From Chryseobacterium kimseyorum (GTDB lineage Bacteria > Bacteroidota > Bacteroidia > Flavobacteriales > Weeksellaceae), in the NCBI RefSeq assembly GCF_025971945.1, contig NZ_JAPDHW010000007.1:124001-188000 (forward strand): a stretch of DNA of 64,000 nucleotides, read 5' to 3'. This document shows, one piece after another, positions 18,001-25,364 of this stretch (position 1 is the first letter of the stretch; every line of letters begins with the position of its first letter). Below the pieces are notes generated by a model. It was not told where the DNA came from. It worked only from the letters and a program-made list of their open reading frames with translations, and did no database searches. The position numbers and the translations under genes were made by a program.

Positions 18001-19849
18001 GTTAATAGATCTTACAGTTGATGACATTATGATGAATGGAAATGATATGGGAGATCTTACCATCTCAGCGGTCAATGGATATTCACTGAACGTGTATGAC
18101 GTCGATGTAAAAGTAACTTCGGCAGGAGTCATTGGAAATAATAATCTTCACTTAACAGGAACGGTCAATAATAATACAGCTTCGCCTACGATTGATCTCA
18201 CAGCAGAACTTCGTGAGTTCGATTTAGCATTCACCCAACAGTTTGTGCAGACGGTCTTTGGAAATTTAAGAGGAAAAGCAACCGGAGATTTGAAAATTAA
18301 CGGAACTCTGAAAAACCTGGATTACAGTGGAGATATCGGATTGAAGGAATTTGGTTTAAAACTTCTGTTTACGGGAGTAGATTATTCGTTTGACGATACA
18401 GTAATTCCACTTTCTAAAGGTTTGGCAATTTTGAATAATATTGGAGTTCACGATGGCAGAACAAATTCGCAGGGAACAATCTCCGGAGCGATACAGTTTG
18501 AAACTTTATCATCGATGGGAGTCAACTTAGTAATGAGAGCTGATAATCTATTAATGCTGAACACCACTCAGAAGGAGTATGATCTATTCTGGGGAAGGGT
18601 TTACGGTCAGGGAGACCTGTATGTTGACGGACCGGTTTCGGCACTGAATCTTTCAACACCGAATATGAAAGCACTGAACGGAAGTACATTTACTTTTAAC
18701 TCAAGCTCTACTTCTAATGTTGAAGAATTTAAAATGCTGAGATTCCTGAAAGAAGGAAAAGACGGTTTGGTGACTTTAGAAGATAAGAAAAGAACCGGAG
18801 CCAATATGAATATTGATTTCAGCCTTGATGTTGACAAAGGAACGACAGTTAATGTCTTGGTAGGAGATGATGTTGGAAATATTACCGTGAAAGGAGTAGC
18901 AGATGATTTGAGATTCCAGATGGGAAGACAGGGTGCTATTGCGATGAACGGATCTTATATGGTTGACAGCGGAACTTTTGTTTCTAAAGCAATTCTTAAC
19001 CGAACTTTCCAAATTCAGAAAAACAGCAGTATACGTTGGGATGGTGACGCAATGAAACCGGCTCTGGATATTTCTGCAAATTATGTGAGAATGGTTTCGA
19101 ATGCCGGCGAATATTTAAATATGGGTCAGTTGCAGCCCATCAGTATCTTATTGCAGGCAAATATTACCAATACACTGAATGATCCAAAAATCGCTTTAAA
19201 TGTTACGGCGTTGGATGTTTCCAGTCAGGTGAAAGAAACTTTAGCAGCAAAAATCAATCAGACGGAAGGTGAAAATGTTTTGCAGTTTGGATCTATCTTA
19301 TTGCTGAATATGTTTAATGTTACCAACACTGGAGGCTTGGCCTTTGATGCGGTAGGTGTTGCGGAATCTTCAGGATACAATATGCTTCTGAAACAGTTGG
19401 GTTCTGTTCTTAATACGATGAGCAGTGAATTTCAGATTGATTTGAATTACGTTAAAGGTGACCAGTATTCAAATACCGGAGACCGTGCAAATGCAGGTGT
19501 TAGTTTTGATCTTTCTCCACGAGTAACTGTGAAAACCGGCTTGGGGATTCCTTTGAATAAAACGGAAGCTACTGATGCCAATTATCTTTCCGGTGAAGGA
19601 TCTATAGAGTATGATATTTCTAAGAAGAATGACGGAACGCTTCTCTTAAGAGGGTATTCTAAACCTACAAATATTGGAATGGGAGTAGGAACTGTAGGGA
19701 CAAACGGATCTGCAAATCAGGCGTATGGTGGCGGTATCGTATGGAGTAAAAGCTTCAATTCTTTCTTCAAAAAGAAGAAAAAAGATAAAAAACAGACTCC
19801 TGCCAATAATCAAATAAAAACAGATTCCGTAAAATCAACGGTTAAATAA
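15062..19849 (+). CDS. tamB: TamB-family translocation/assembly module protein (DUF490)
   Basis: The product is about 1595 residues, in the usual range for TamB. An N-terminal charged helical stretch of ~60 residues (with QVQKTVDNVQETVKEASEL) precedes one membrane anchor (LLLILFWTVLGIVAFVFIAI). Next comes a very long repetitive beta-strand region, and a C-terminal DUF490/TamB domain (e.g. AINGSYMVDSGTFVSKAILN-like strand, QFGSILLLNMFNV, YVKGDQYSNTGDRANAGVSF). TamB-like proteins span the periplasm and serve outer membrane protein or lipid transport. I start it at the ATG at 15062, because an upstream in-frame ATG at 14993 would lie antisense within tsaD. Confidence 0.9.
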   Translation: MAKLENNNENEHKKSVAENLGDQVQKTVDNVQETVKEASELASDAINHPIDTAQEFGKQAAKDVTSYSWWAKLLLILFWTVLGIVAFVFIAINLPVTKRWAADQALQIVNRDFKAKMSTESVEVDFFGDVTIKGLRIKDYKDLDFIKAREFKANSDWFSLATNVGKNNSLSFNGLRLIDADIKVITYKGDSISNFIRFTKLFDSGKKKDPTKPPFQLNSRLEILDSKVSIVNQNSPGEPGKWLTATNVNLIAPRLKVNGVNITATINNFTFTTERWGKAHFVDTFSTDFSMTEDYLFLKDLTFNTDHSLLQGDIKFNLNKGSWADFTNKVKWDMNLKLGSQLSGYDISYFVTNWDNYVPFNISGKMAGPLNKFTLDNFLIRNPSVNIATQKMSITNLLKGNFLIETNNLSADFTYKDLKAMMPKFISTKMKNFADDFGKLKYNGDVKVTPKQVYVSSGNLMTGIGQAKISNFSLTDFSTTMPKYKGYAEVRDLNTSVITKSKTVGLISGKFNIDGQSFDVNTMRIRTQSQISSIDIMNKEINNLNLDGLLDHRKYNGLITVNDEQAKATVKGLIDFSTKRISANIDANVTHLNMNYFTDKPGSQIVSGQVNGQMSMTDLNDLNLDVEANNINFATATQRYQIPNAKVKTFIEAGNRVIDVNAPGAVNGKISGRYNLADLAGMVENGLGKILVGPPPRKLYRGQNFTMNFDVQQGLVSYFMPDLKLPQGATVEGEYDGNSNNLILNLDAASLKYVMTKKEEITDADMALANANPDYKINERENITRDSALVDSVMVRINTANLDQQLYAKIKRVEYNKNILKDILLTGKNENNSTLRIATSFKHGSPEDELDDNLKNYAVNFNQSTNPAGDYIFRFEPTEVNFNNVKWSIDTSPELDHYISYRKKTKDFEIRNLKIYSDKSSLLINESIFKSAKDFYVDAEVQDFAIEKILEMQAGGNPMDIKGLANGNVKIKMDKSTLQPLIDLTVDDIMMNGNDMGDLTISAVNGYSLNVYDVDVKVTSAGVIGNNNLHLTGTVNNNTASPTIDLTAELREFDLAFTQQFVQTVFGNLRGKATGDLKINGTLKNLDYSGDIGLKEFGLKLLFTGVDYSFDDTVIPLSKGLAILNNIGVHDGRTNSQGTISGAIQFETLSSMGVNLVMRADNLLMLNTTQKEYDLFWGRVYGQGDLYVDGPVSALNLSTPNMKALNGSTFTFNSSSTSNVEEFKMLRFLKEGKDGLVTLEDKKRTGANMNIDFSLDVDKGTTVNVLVGDDVGNITVKGVADDLRFQMGRQGAIAMNGSYMVDSGTFVSKAILNRTFQIQKNSSIRWDGDAMKPALDISANYVRMVSNAGEYLNMGQLQPISILLQANITNTLNDPKIALNVTALDVSSQVKETLAAKINQTEGENVLQFGSILLLNMFNVTNTGGLAFDAVGVAESSGYNMLLKQLGSVLNTMSSEFQIDLNYVKGDQYSNTGDRANAGVSFDLSPRVTVKTGLGIPLNKTEATDANYLSGEGSIEYDISKKNDGTLLLRGYSKPTNIGMGVGTVGTNGSANQAYGGGIVWSKSFNSFFKKKKKDKKQTPANNQIKTDSVKSTVK
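15066..15073 (-). promoter_or_regulatory. tsaD -7 box TAACTTTG inside tamB
   Basis: On the minus strand TAACTTTG matches TAnnTTTG exactly and lies 8 nt before the tsaD ATG. It occupies tamB codons 2-4. Confidence 0.5.
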
Positions 19850-19931
19850 TCTGAATCCTTGAATGATTTTTATCATCCGTGTTAATTATTGTTAATGTTT
19901 GATATATTTTTTTTAGTTAATATATTTTTCT

Positions 19932-19939
19932 TAATTTTG
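19932..19939 (+). promoter_or_regulatory. -7 box TAATTTTG of the Lrp gene
   Basis: It matches TAnnTTTG and would give a leader of ~38 nt before the ATG at 19984. No TTG stands at the -33 distance. Confidence 0.55.
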
Positions 19940-19983
19940 TAAAAAATTTATCGATTTTTTAGGAAAAATATAATTTCACTAAT

Positions 19984-20454
19984 ATGAACTATCAACTGGA
20001 CGAAATAGACAAGAAAATTCTTGATTTCTTAGTAGAAAACACAAGAATGCCTTTTACAGAAATTGCAAAACAGATGGATGTATCTGCGGGAACAATACAC
20101 GTAAGGGTAAAGAAAATGGAAGATGCAGGTATTATTTTAGGATCATCTCTTAATTTAGATTATGGTAAATTAGATTACCACTTCACAGCTTTTATCGGAA
20201 TCCTTTTAACAAAATCAAACCGCACTCAAGAGGTTTTGAAAGAGTTAGGAACAATTCCAAACGTAGTAGAAGCAAGCGTTATCTCAGGGAAATACAACAT
20301 TTTCTGTAAGGTAAAAGCTAAAAATACTGAAGACGCGAAAAAGATTATTTATCAGATCGACGACATCCAGGATGTAATGAGAACTGAGAGTATGATCTCT
20401 ATGGAAGAGTTTTTGAGCGATAAAAACAGATTGATCAACGCGATCTCAATTTAA
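19984..20454 (+). CDS. Lrp/AsnC family transcriptional regulator
   Basis: The 156-residue protein starts with an AsnC-type winged helix-turn-helix (LDEIDKKILDFLVENTRMPFTEIAKQMDVSAGTIHVRVKKM). It then has a RAM/AsnC ligand-binding domain (TAFIGILL, VVEASVISGKYNIFCKVKA). Such proteins sense amino acids and act as dimers to octamers. The target genes cannot be told from the context, as it stands alone between tamB and a small membrane protein. A 13-bp hairpin terminator follows at once. Confidence 0.92.
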   Translation: MNYQLDEIDKKILDFLVENTRMPFTEIAKQMDVSAGTIHVRVKKMEDAGIILGSSLNLDYGKLDYHFTAFIGILLTKSNRTQEVLKELGTIPNVVEASVISGKYNIFCKVKAKNTEDAKKIIYQIDDIQDVMRTESMISMEEFLSDKNRLINAISI

Positions 20455-20480
20455 TCAAATTTTAGACGATATAAATACCG

Positions 20481-20517
20481 AAGAACTTATGAATTTATTC
20501 ATAAGTTCTTTATTTTT
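20481..20517 (+). terminator. Terminator of the Lrp gene overlapping the next promoter
   Basis: A 13-bp perfect stem (aagaacttatgaa / ttcataagttctt) with a 4-nt loop is followed by tattttt. The T-rich tail is at the same time the -7 box (TATTTTTG) of the next gene. Confidence 0.85.
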
Positions 20518-20518
20518 G
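20511..20518 (+). promoter_or_regulatory. -7 box TATTTTTG, 4 nt before the start codon
   Basis: It matches TAnnTTTG. With only 4 nt to the ATG at 20523, transcription would begin at or beside the start codon. Confidence 0.55.
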
Positions 20519-20522
20519 CACC

Positions 20523-20912
20523 ATGGAAAAGGAATATAAAGAATACAGTTACTTTGATGAAGACCCGAAAAAAGGCTGGGGTTTTATTTTGGCCTTGGCT
20601 GCATTACTGCTGTTTACTTTTATGGGAATCGGATTAGATTTTGATGAATATCTTCAGCACAAAATGCTGAATATTCCGTCAGGATATTTCTACTTAATTT
20701 TTTCTATCGATATTTTAATGATTGCAGGTATTGTACTGATGTATCTGTACAGAAAAGTCGGCATCTTTCTTTTTCCTGTGATGCTTGTTCTGCACTTCTT
20801 TATGCATAATTATTATCTGTCTACATTTTTATATTCTGATGTGACAAATCTTTTTCTCTTTACAGGTTTCGGAATGTTGGCGATCATCCCAAAGTGGAAG
20901 TTTTTCAGATAA
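20523..20912 (+). CDS. Small integral membrane protein
   Basis: The 129-residue product has an acidic aromatic N-terminus (YKEYSYFDEDPKKGWG) and about four hydrophobic segments: FILALAALLLFTFMGIG, YFYLIFSIDILMIAGIVLMYLY, GIFLFPVMLVLHFFMHNYYL, and NLFLFTGFGMLAIIP. It resembles unnamed DoxX-like or other small membrane proteins, but no motif allows assignment. It has its own -7 box immediately before the start, overlapping the Lrp terminator. Confidence 0.65.
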   Translation: MEKEYKEYSYFDEDPKKGWGFILALAALLLFTFMGIGLDFDEYLQHKMLNIPSGYFYLIFSIDILMIAGIVLMYLYRKVGIFLFPVMLVLHFFMHNYYLSTFLYSDVTNLFLFTGFGMLAIIPKWKFFR

Positions 20913-20935
20913 TCAGTTTAAAATATTTAAAAAAA

Positions 20936-20959
20936 AATCCACTGTATATTCAGTGGATT
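20936..20959 (-). terminator. Terminator, mainly minus strand
   Basis: A 9-bp stem (aatccactg / cagtggatt) with a 6-nt loop. On the minus strand it is followed by a long T-run, so it would have ended the decayed gene at 20986-21532. It can also serve the + strand membrane protein gene. Confidence 0.7.
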
Positions 20960-20985
20960 AATTATTTTATTTACAGTCATCTTTT

Positions 20986-21532
20986 TTATCTTGTAATAAT
21001 ATTCTTAGTCCATTTTAAAGGAACCGTTGTTTTCTGATTAAGAAAACGTTTTCTTACACTGTCTAAATCTGCAGAAAAAGATACTCGAGAGAATACGGTG
21101 CGTTCTGTGATGAAATATAATGAGTAAATGTAACTGTTTTGGAATCATTTATTGATACTCCTTCTCCGTGAAAGATTGGAGTTACTAATTTTCCGTTTTT
21201 GCATCGGCCTTTCTCTAAGAACAGTATTCTGCTCCAATGAATTTTTGATTAATACCGCTTTCTATTTCATACACTTCATATGTGCTTCCGAATGTACCGT
21301 ACTCGAAAACCTTGTTTTTGCTTCCAACTTTTAATGCAGGATGATAAGATTTTGTTACTTTAAAAGTTTTTTGAGAAATAAAATAGCCTTCTACCGCACT
21401 ATGTAATCTTGGATCAAAATGATTCAAAAGTTCACTGAATGGAGTGTGTGCAGGATCATACGCTTTAACTAAATGACTTCCCGCTAGAATGAATAAAATT
21501 CCAAAGGATAAGGCTATTTGTTTCTTAGTTAT
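20986..21532 (-). pseudogene. Decayed gene for a small exported protein (two frameshifts, start lost)
   Basis: Read on the minus strand, three frames join into one plausible ~180-residue protein. Frame A (21532 to ~21215) has a signal-peptide-like start (TKKQIALSFGILFILAGS), then PFSELLNHFDPRLHSAVEGY and VFEYGTFGSTYEVYEIESG, and stops at TAG. Frame B (~21220-21140) gives LEKGRCKNGKLVTPIFHGEG. Frame C (~21150-20986) gives FITERTVFSRVSFSADLD and TTVPLKWTKNIITR. The codon where ATG is expected reads ATA. A decayed -33/-7 pair sits just upstream and a terminator follows. The intact product is unknown. Assembly error is an alternative to true decay. Confidence 0.6.
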
Positions 21533-21612
21533 GTATTGTTAGTTTATTAAAGTAACAGACAGCAATTCACAAACCCAAGAAATATTTACTATTAATTTCA
21601 GAAAACAAAAAA

Positions 21613-21630
21613 ACACGCCCGAAAGCGTGT
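21613..21630 (-). terminator. Terminator of the transketolase operon
   Basis: A 6-bp GC-rich stem (acacgc / gcgtgt) with a 6-nt loop, followed on the minus strand by a T-run, stands 22 bp after the stop. Confidence 0.8.
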
Positions 21631-21652
21631 CTAATATTATTTAAAGAAGAAA

Positions 21653-22600
21653 TTATTTATCTAAAATTCTCTTCACTGCCTCAATAACAGCAGCAGAATC
21701 AATTTTATATTTTTTCATTAATTCAGCAGGAGTTGCAGATTCTCCGAAAGTATCGTTAACGGCTACAAATTCCTGTCTTGTAGGTCTTTTTCTTGCCAAC
21801 ATTCCGGCAACAGATTCACCTAAACCACCAAGATAATTATGCTCTTCAGCAGTTACAATTTTACCAGTTTTTTCAACTGATTTTAAGATGATTTCCTCGT
21901 CTAACGGTTTAATCGTATGGATATTGATGATCTCGCATGAAATACCTTCTTTTTCAAGCTCTTCTGCGGCAAGGAGAGATTCCCAAACCAAGTGACCCGT
22001 TGCAACAATCGTTACATCAGTTCCTTCCTGTAAAAGAATACCTTTTCCAATTTCGAAAGGCATATCTTCAGGAATAAATACAGGAACTACCGGTCTTCCG
22101 AATCTTAAGTAAACAGGACCTTCAAAATCAGCAATAGCCAAAGTTGCCGCCTTTGTTTGATTATAATCGCAAGTATTAATTACAGTCATTCCCGGAAGCA
22201 TTTTCATCATTCCGATATCTTCCAAAACCTGGTGTGTTGCACCATCTTCTCCCAACGTAAGACCTGCGTGAGAAGCACAGATTTTTACGTTTTTGTTAGA
22301 GTAAGCAATCGACTGACGGATCTGGTCATACACTCTTGAAGTTGAGAAGTTGGCAAAAGTTCCTGTAAAAGGAATTTTTCCTGTGATGCTCAAACCTGCA
22401 GCAAGACCCATCATATTAGCCTCCGCAATACCTACCTGGTAAAATCTTTCAGGAGCTTTTTCGATGAACTTTTCCATTTTCAATGATCCTATAAGGTCTG
22501 CACAAAGCGCTACTACATTAGGGTTTTTGTCAGCCAATTCTGCCAATCCGGCTCCGAATCCTGAACGTGTATCTTTTTTTTCTGTATATGTATATTTCAT
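21653..22600 (-). CDS. Transketolase, C-terminal subunit
   Basis: The 315-residue protein covers the pyrimidine-binding and C-terminal domains of transketolase. SGFGAGLAELADKNPNVVALCADL opens it, with the TPP-activating Glu in GIAEANMMGLAAGL, then a GEDGATHQVLEDIGMM stretch, and a C-terminal VTAEEHNYLGGLGESVA typical of TktC/DXS. It works with the N-terminal subunit as a split transketolase in the pentose phosphate pathway. It is the second gene of the pair, 87 bp after the first, and ends the operon. Confidence 0.92.
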   Translation of the reverse strand: MKYTYTEKKDTRSGFGAGLAELADKNPNVVALCADLIGSLKMEKFIEKAPERFYQVGIAEANMMGLAAGLSITGKIPFTGTFANFSTSRVYDQIRQSIAYSNKNVKICASHAGLTLGEDGATHQVLEDIGMMKMLPGMTVINTCDYNQTKAATLAIADFEGPVYLRFGRPVVPVFIPEDMPFEIGKGILLQEGTDVTIVATGHLVWESLLAAEELEKEGISCEIINIHTIKPLDEEIILKSVEKTGKIVTAEEHNYLGGLGESVAGMLARKRPTRQEFVAVNDTFGESATPAELMKKYKIDSAAVIEAVKRILDK

Positions 22601-22687
22601 GTGAAGTTTAAATTTATGATTGATAAATGATGTTTGATAATTGATACAAGTGAGAAATCATTTATCAATTATCACTGATCATTCATG
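22601..22687 (-). repeat. Intergenic inverted repeat of TGATAATTGATAA type
   Basis: The spacer between the transketolase genes holds two inverted 12-bp words (attgataaatga and tcatttatcaat). In the direction of transcription it resembles the spacer at 4041-4113 over ~60 bp. Confidence 0.5.
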
Positions 22688-23539
22688 TTAGTAATCAGCC
22701 GGAGCTTCTAAGTACAACTGTTTGAAAGCGGTATCCAACTGCTCATCACTTGGAGCCTTACCGTGCCATGCATGAGTTCCCATCATATAATCCACTCCGT
22801 TACCCATAATGGTGTGAAGAATGATTGCAACAGGTTTTCCGTTTCCGGTTTCTGTTTTTGCTCTTTCAAGAATAGCGATTACGGCTTCAAGATCATTACC
22901 GTTTTTCTCTTCCAAAACGATCCATCCGAAAGCTTCTAATTTTGCATGAAGATTTCCTAATGAAAGAACGTTTTCGGTGCTTCCGTCAATTTGCTGTCCG
23001 TTATAATCGATGGTAGAAATGATGTTGTCAACTTTTTTACCTGCTGCATACATAAAAGCTTCCCAAACCTGACCTTCCTGCAATTCGCCGTCACCATGTA
23101 GAGTGTAAACCAAAGATTCATCTTTGTCTAATTTTTTACCCTGAGCAACACCAAGCGCTACAGAAAGTCCCTGTCCCAGAGATCCCGAAGCAACTCTGAT
23201 TCCTTCCAGACCTTCATGAGTCGTAGGGTGACCCTGTAATCTTGAATTTAATTTTCTGAAAGTCTTTAATTCCTCTACCGGAAAGAAGCCGAATCTCGCT
23301 AACGTAGAATAGAAAACCGGAGAAATATGCCCGTTTGAAAGATAGAAATGGTCTTCATTTTTACCTTCCATGGTAAATGGTAATTTGTAGTTCAGAATTT
23401 TACCATACAGTGCGGTAAAATATTCTGTACAGCCTAAACTTCCACCAGGATGACCTGAATTTACAGCATGAACCATTCTCAAAATGTCTCTTCTGATTTG
23501 TGTTGTAAGAGATTTCAGCTCTTCAATACTTTTACTCAT
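22688..23539 (-). CDS. Transketolase, N-terminal subunit
   Basis: The 283-residue protein covers the thiamine-diphosphate domain of transketolase. The start IRRDILRMVHAVNSGHPGGSLGCTEY, the loop HPTTHEGLEGIRVASGSLGQGLSVALG, and the TPP motif HGDGELQEGQVWEAFMYAA with a downstream DYNGQQIDG are family hallmarks. It needs the C-terminal subunit encoded next. Such two-gene transketolases are common in Bacteroidetes and archaea. A GTAAATTCG sequence ~40 bp upstream is a weak -7 candidate. Confidence 0.93.
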   Translation of the reverse strand: MSKSIEELKSLTTQIRRDILRMVHAVNSGHPGGSLGCTEYFTALYGKILNYKLPFTMEGKNEDHFYLSNGHISPVFYSTLARFGFFPVEELKTFRKLNSRLQGHPTTHEGLEGIRVASGSLGQGLSVALGVAQGKKLDKDESLVYTLHGDGELQEGQVWEAFMYAAGKKVDNIISTIDYNGQQIDGSTENVLSLGNLHAKLEAFGWIVLEEKNGNDLEAVIAILERAKTETGNGKPVAIILHTIMGNGVDYMMGTHAWHGKAPSDEQLDTAFKQLYLEAPADY

Positions 23540-23593
23540 ATAGTAGGATTTATTTATTAGAATTGATATATGCGAATTTACAATTTTTTGTCG

Positions 23594-23684
23594 GCTTACG
23601 GAAATTGAAAAATCCGGAGTTGGAGTTCCGGATTTCTGTGGGTTTTGAAAAAGATTTTTTATGTTTACTAAACCTTCAAGGTTT
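23594..23684. repeat. Intergenic direct repeat, copy 1
   Basis: It shares gaaattgaaaaatccgga and a downstream tgtttactaaaccttcaagg with the copy at 24067-24132. It also contains an inner inverted pair, aatccgga and tccggatt. Confidence 0.65.
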
Positions 23685-24066
23685 AAGATTCTGAAAGATT
23701 GAATTTTTTATTTGTGTTCGTAGGATCAGGCTTTATACCTATAAACTCTTGATCAAATAAATATTCTCAGCCAAAATTTAAACAGTTCACTGATTTTATA
23801 CTTTTCATACGCACTCCTTCTATGTTTCATTTATGATCGGTATATGATCACTGTATGCTCTCTGAAAGTCTAAAATCGATTAGAAAAAAATTAAACAGTG
23901 GTGTGAATTTTTAGATTTTGTGAATTATTTTCATGTGCAGTTTCTCCGTCGTCGCTCCGTCATCCCTCCGTCGAAAGTTTGATGGTGTTTTTGAGGAGGA
24001 AAAATTAAACAGCAGTTTTTATTAGTTTATAAATTAAACCTTGACACGGTTAGATAATTTTTACCA

Positions 24067-24132
24067 GCTTATGGAAATTGAAAAATCCGGATTTTGAATG
24101 AGATTTTTATGTTTACTAAACCTTCAAGGTTT
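24067..24132. repeat. Intergenic direct repeat, copy 2
   Basis: It matches copy 1 at 23594 with a ~25-bp deletion between the two conserved blocks. It is followed by an inverted aaaccttgagggttt pair. Confidence 0.65.
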
Positions 24133-24350
24133 CTAAAACCTTGAGGGTTTGAAAATTTATAATGTTTTTGACTACCGCAGCCCGACTTGAGTGGAGCTCT
24201 TTTTGTAAGCCGGGAAAGTGTGGTGGCACAAAAAAGCGAGAGCCCTTCGGCAAACTCAGGATAAATTCAGGCGGAAAAGCTGCCCAAATATTTTTAAAAC
24301 CGTGTGTTTTTAAAGTTACTAGTGACTAAATTTTTTATTTTTATCAATAG

Positions 24351-24404
24351 AATCGGGCTTTAGCCCGATTTCATTTTTGTACGCAGTGAGTTGGCTTTAG
24401 CCAA
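24351..24404. repeat. Two GGCTTTAGCC-core palindromes
   Basis: aatcgggct-tt-agcccgatt (24351-24370) and ttggct-tt-agccaa (24391-24404) share a core. Both may be bidirectional terminators or REP-like units. Confidence 0.55.
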
Positions 24405-24432
24405 AACTTAAGAAATTTAATCATTATTTTTT

Positions 24433-25254
24433 TTAATAATTACATCTGAATTCTGCTATTTTAGGATAATTTTTTTCGTTATAAGTGTAAGTAAATGTTT
24501 TAGTTTCATACGATTGAGGAATATCATTTACAAAATGCCTCTTAGAGTATTTCGTGTAATTATTTTGTGAATACCGAATAAAAATATAATCTTCAAATGG
24601 AACTTGTAAATCTTTAAAAGGATTTTTATATGAGTCGTAATCTCCATATTCAGTAATTGTTTTACTAATGTAATTTGGTACAGAAACAGAACTGGAAACT
24701 TTAGTAACAGATTGAACGTTGTCATTTGCTCCGTACACTACGGTTGTGATTTCATTTAGATCTAAAATATTATTACTGTCATAATGCTTACCTATAACTG
24801 ATGTTATTTTGTTATCAGTGTAGCTGTACTCATATTTCCATTTTGAACTTAAGTTATCTGCAATATTAGTAGTAACACGATCTTTTGCCACTAATTTTCC
24901 ATTTGTATAGGATAAGTATTCTATCAGTTGAATATTATAAATGTTCGGCTGTTCCACTATTTTAATGGGCAGATTACTGATGCTATAAATAATTTCGGTC
25001 GTGCTTTTTATTTGTGTTGTAAGCGGTTGAGAAACGTTACCCTGAATAATATCAAAATCTAATTTTTTAATAATATCATTTTGTGAATTATAAATAAACT
25101 CTGAAGTGAATAATTCCTGACCATACAATGGGACGACAACGGGATTGAATTTTGTAATAAAACATTTCTTCTCAGTTTCAATTTCGTCATTTGATGAGTT
25201 GTCGCAAGAATATATACTGAATAATATTAAAAATATATAAATTGATCTTTTCAT
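24433..25254 (-). CDS. Exported lipoprotein, function unknown
   Basis: The product is about 273 residues and starts MKRSIYIFLILFSIYSC, a clear lipoprotein signal with Cys17. I use the ATG at 25254, because the longer frame from 25323 would put charged residues before the signal peptide. The mature part contains repeated short beta motifs such as KWKYEYSYTDNKITSVIGKH, TTVVYGANDNVQSVTKV and FTYTYNEKNYPKIAEF, similar in style to DUF4595-like or RHS-like lipoproteins of Bacteroidetes. The gene is AT-rich. It stands alone between a repeat-rich gap and the SSS symporter gene. Confidence 0.7.
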   Translation of the reverse strand: MKRSIYIFLILFSIYSCDNSSNDEIETEKKCFITKFNPVVVPLYGQELFTSEFIYNSQNDIIKKLDFDIIQGNVSQPLTTQIKSTTEIIYSISNLPIKIVEQPNIYNIQLIEYLSYTNGKLVAKDRVTTNIADNLSSKWKYEYSYTDNKITSVIGKHYDSNNILDLNEITTVVYGANDNVQSVTKVSSSVSVPNYISKTITEYGDYDSYKNPFKDLQVPFEDYIFIRYSQNNYTKYSKRHFVNDIPQSYETKTFTYTYNEKNYPKIAEFRCNY

Positions 25255-25364
25255 GAAATTAAAGTCATATGTAAGTTTTACGTATAATTTGTCTGTGATC
25301 TCTCCGGATTTCAAACTGAACAAAACATTTTCGTAAATGAAAAACTGCTAACTAAATATTTTAA

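Larger units (their letters stand above)
23540..24432. other. 893-bp gap with repeats and palindromes
   Basis: No gene is supported. It holds two copies of a ~70-90-bp direct repeat (23594-23684 and 24067-24132) and a triple ctccgtc word at ~23943-23972. There is also a GC-richer block at ~24176-24300 (starting cagcccgacttgagtgga) that resembles dispersed flavobacterial elements known to me. Two related palindromes with a GGCTTTAGCC core stand at 24351-24370 and 24391-24404. Confidence 0.6.

Noticed and set aside
23943-23972. Three ctccgtc words as a CRISPR-like array
   Set aside because: The repeats are only 7 bp and the spacing is irregular and short; no cas genes are present.
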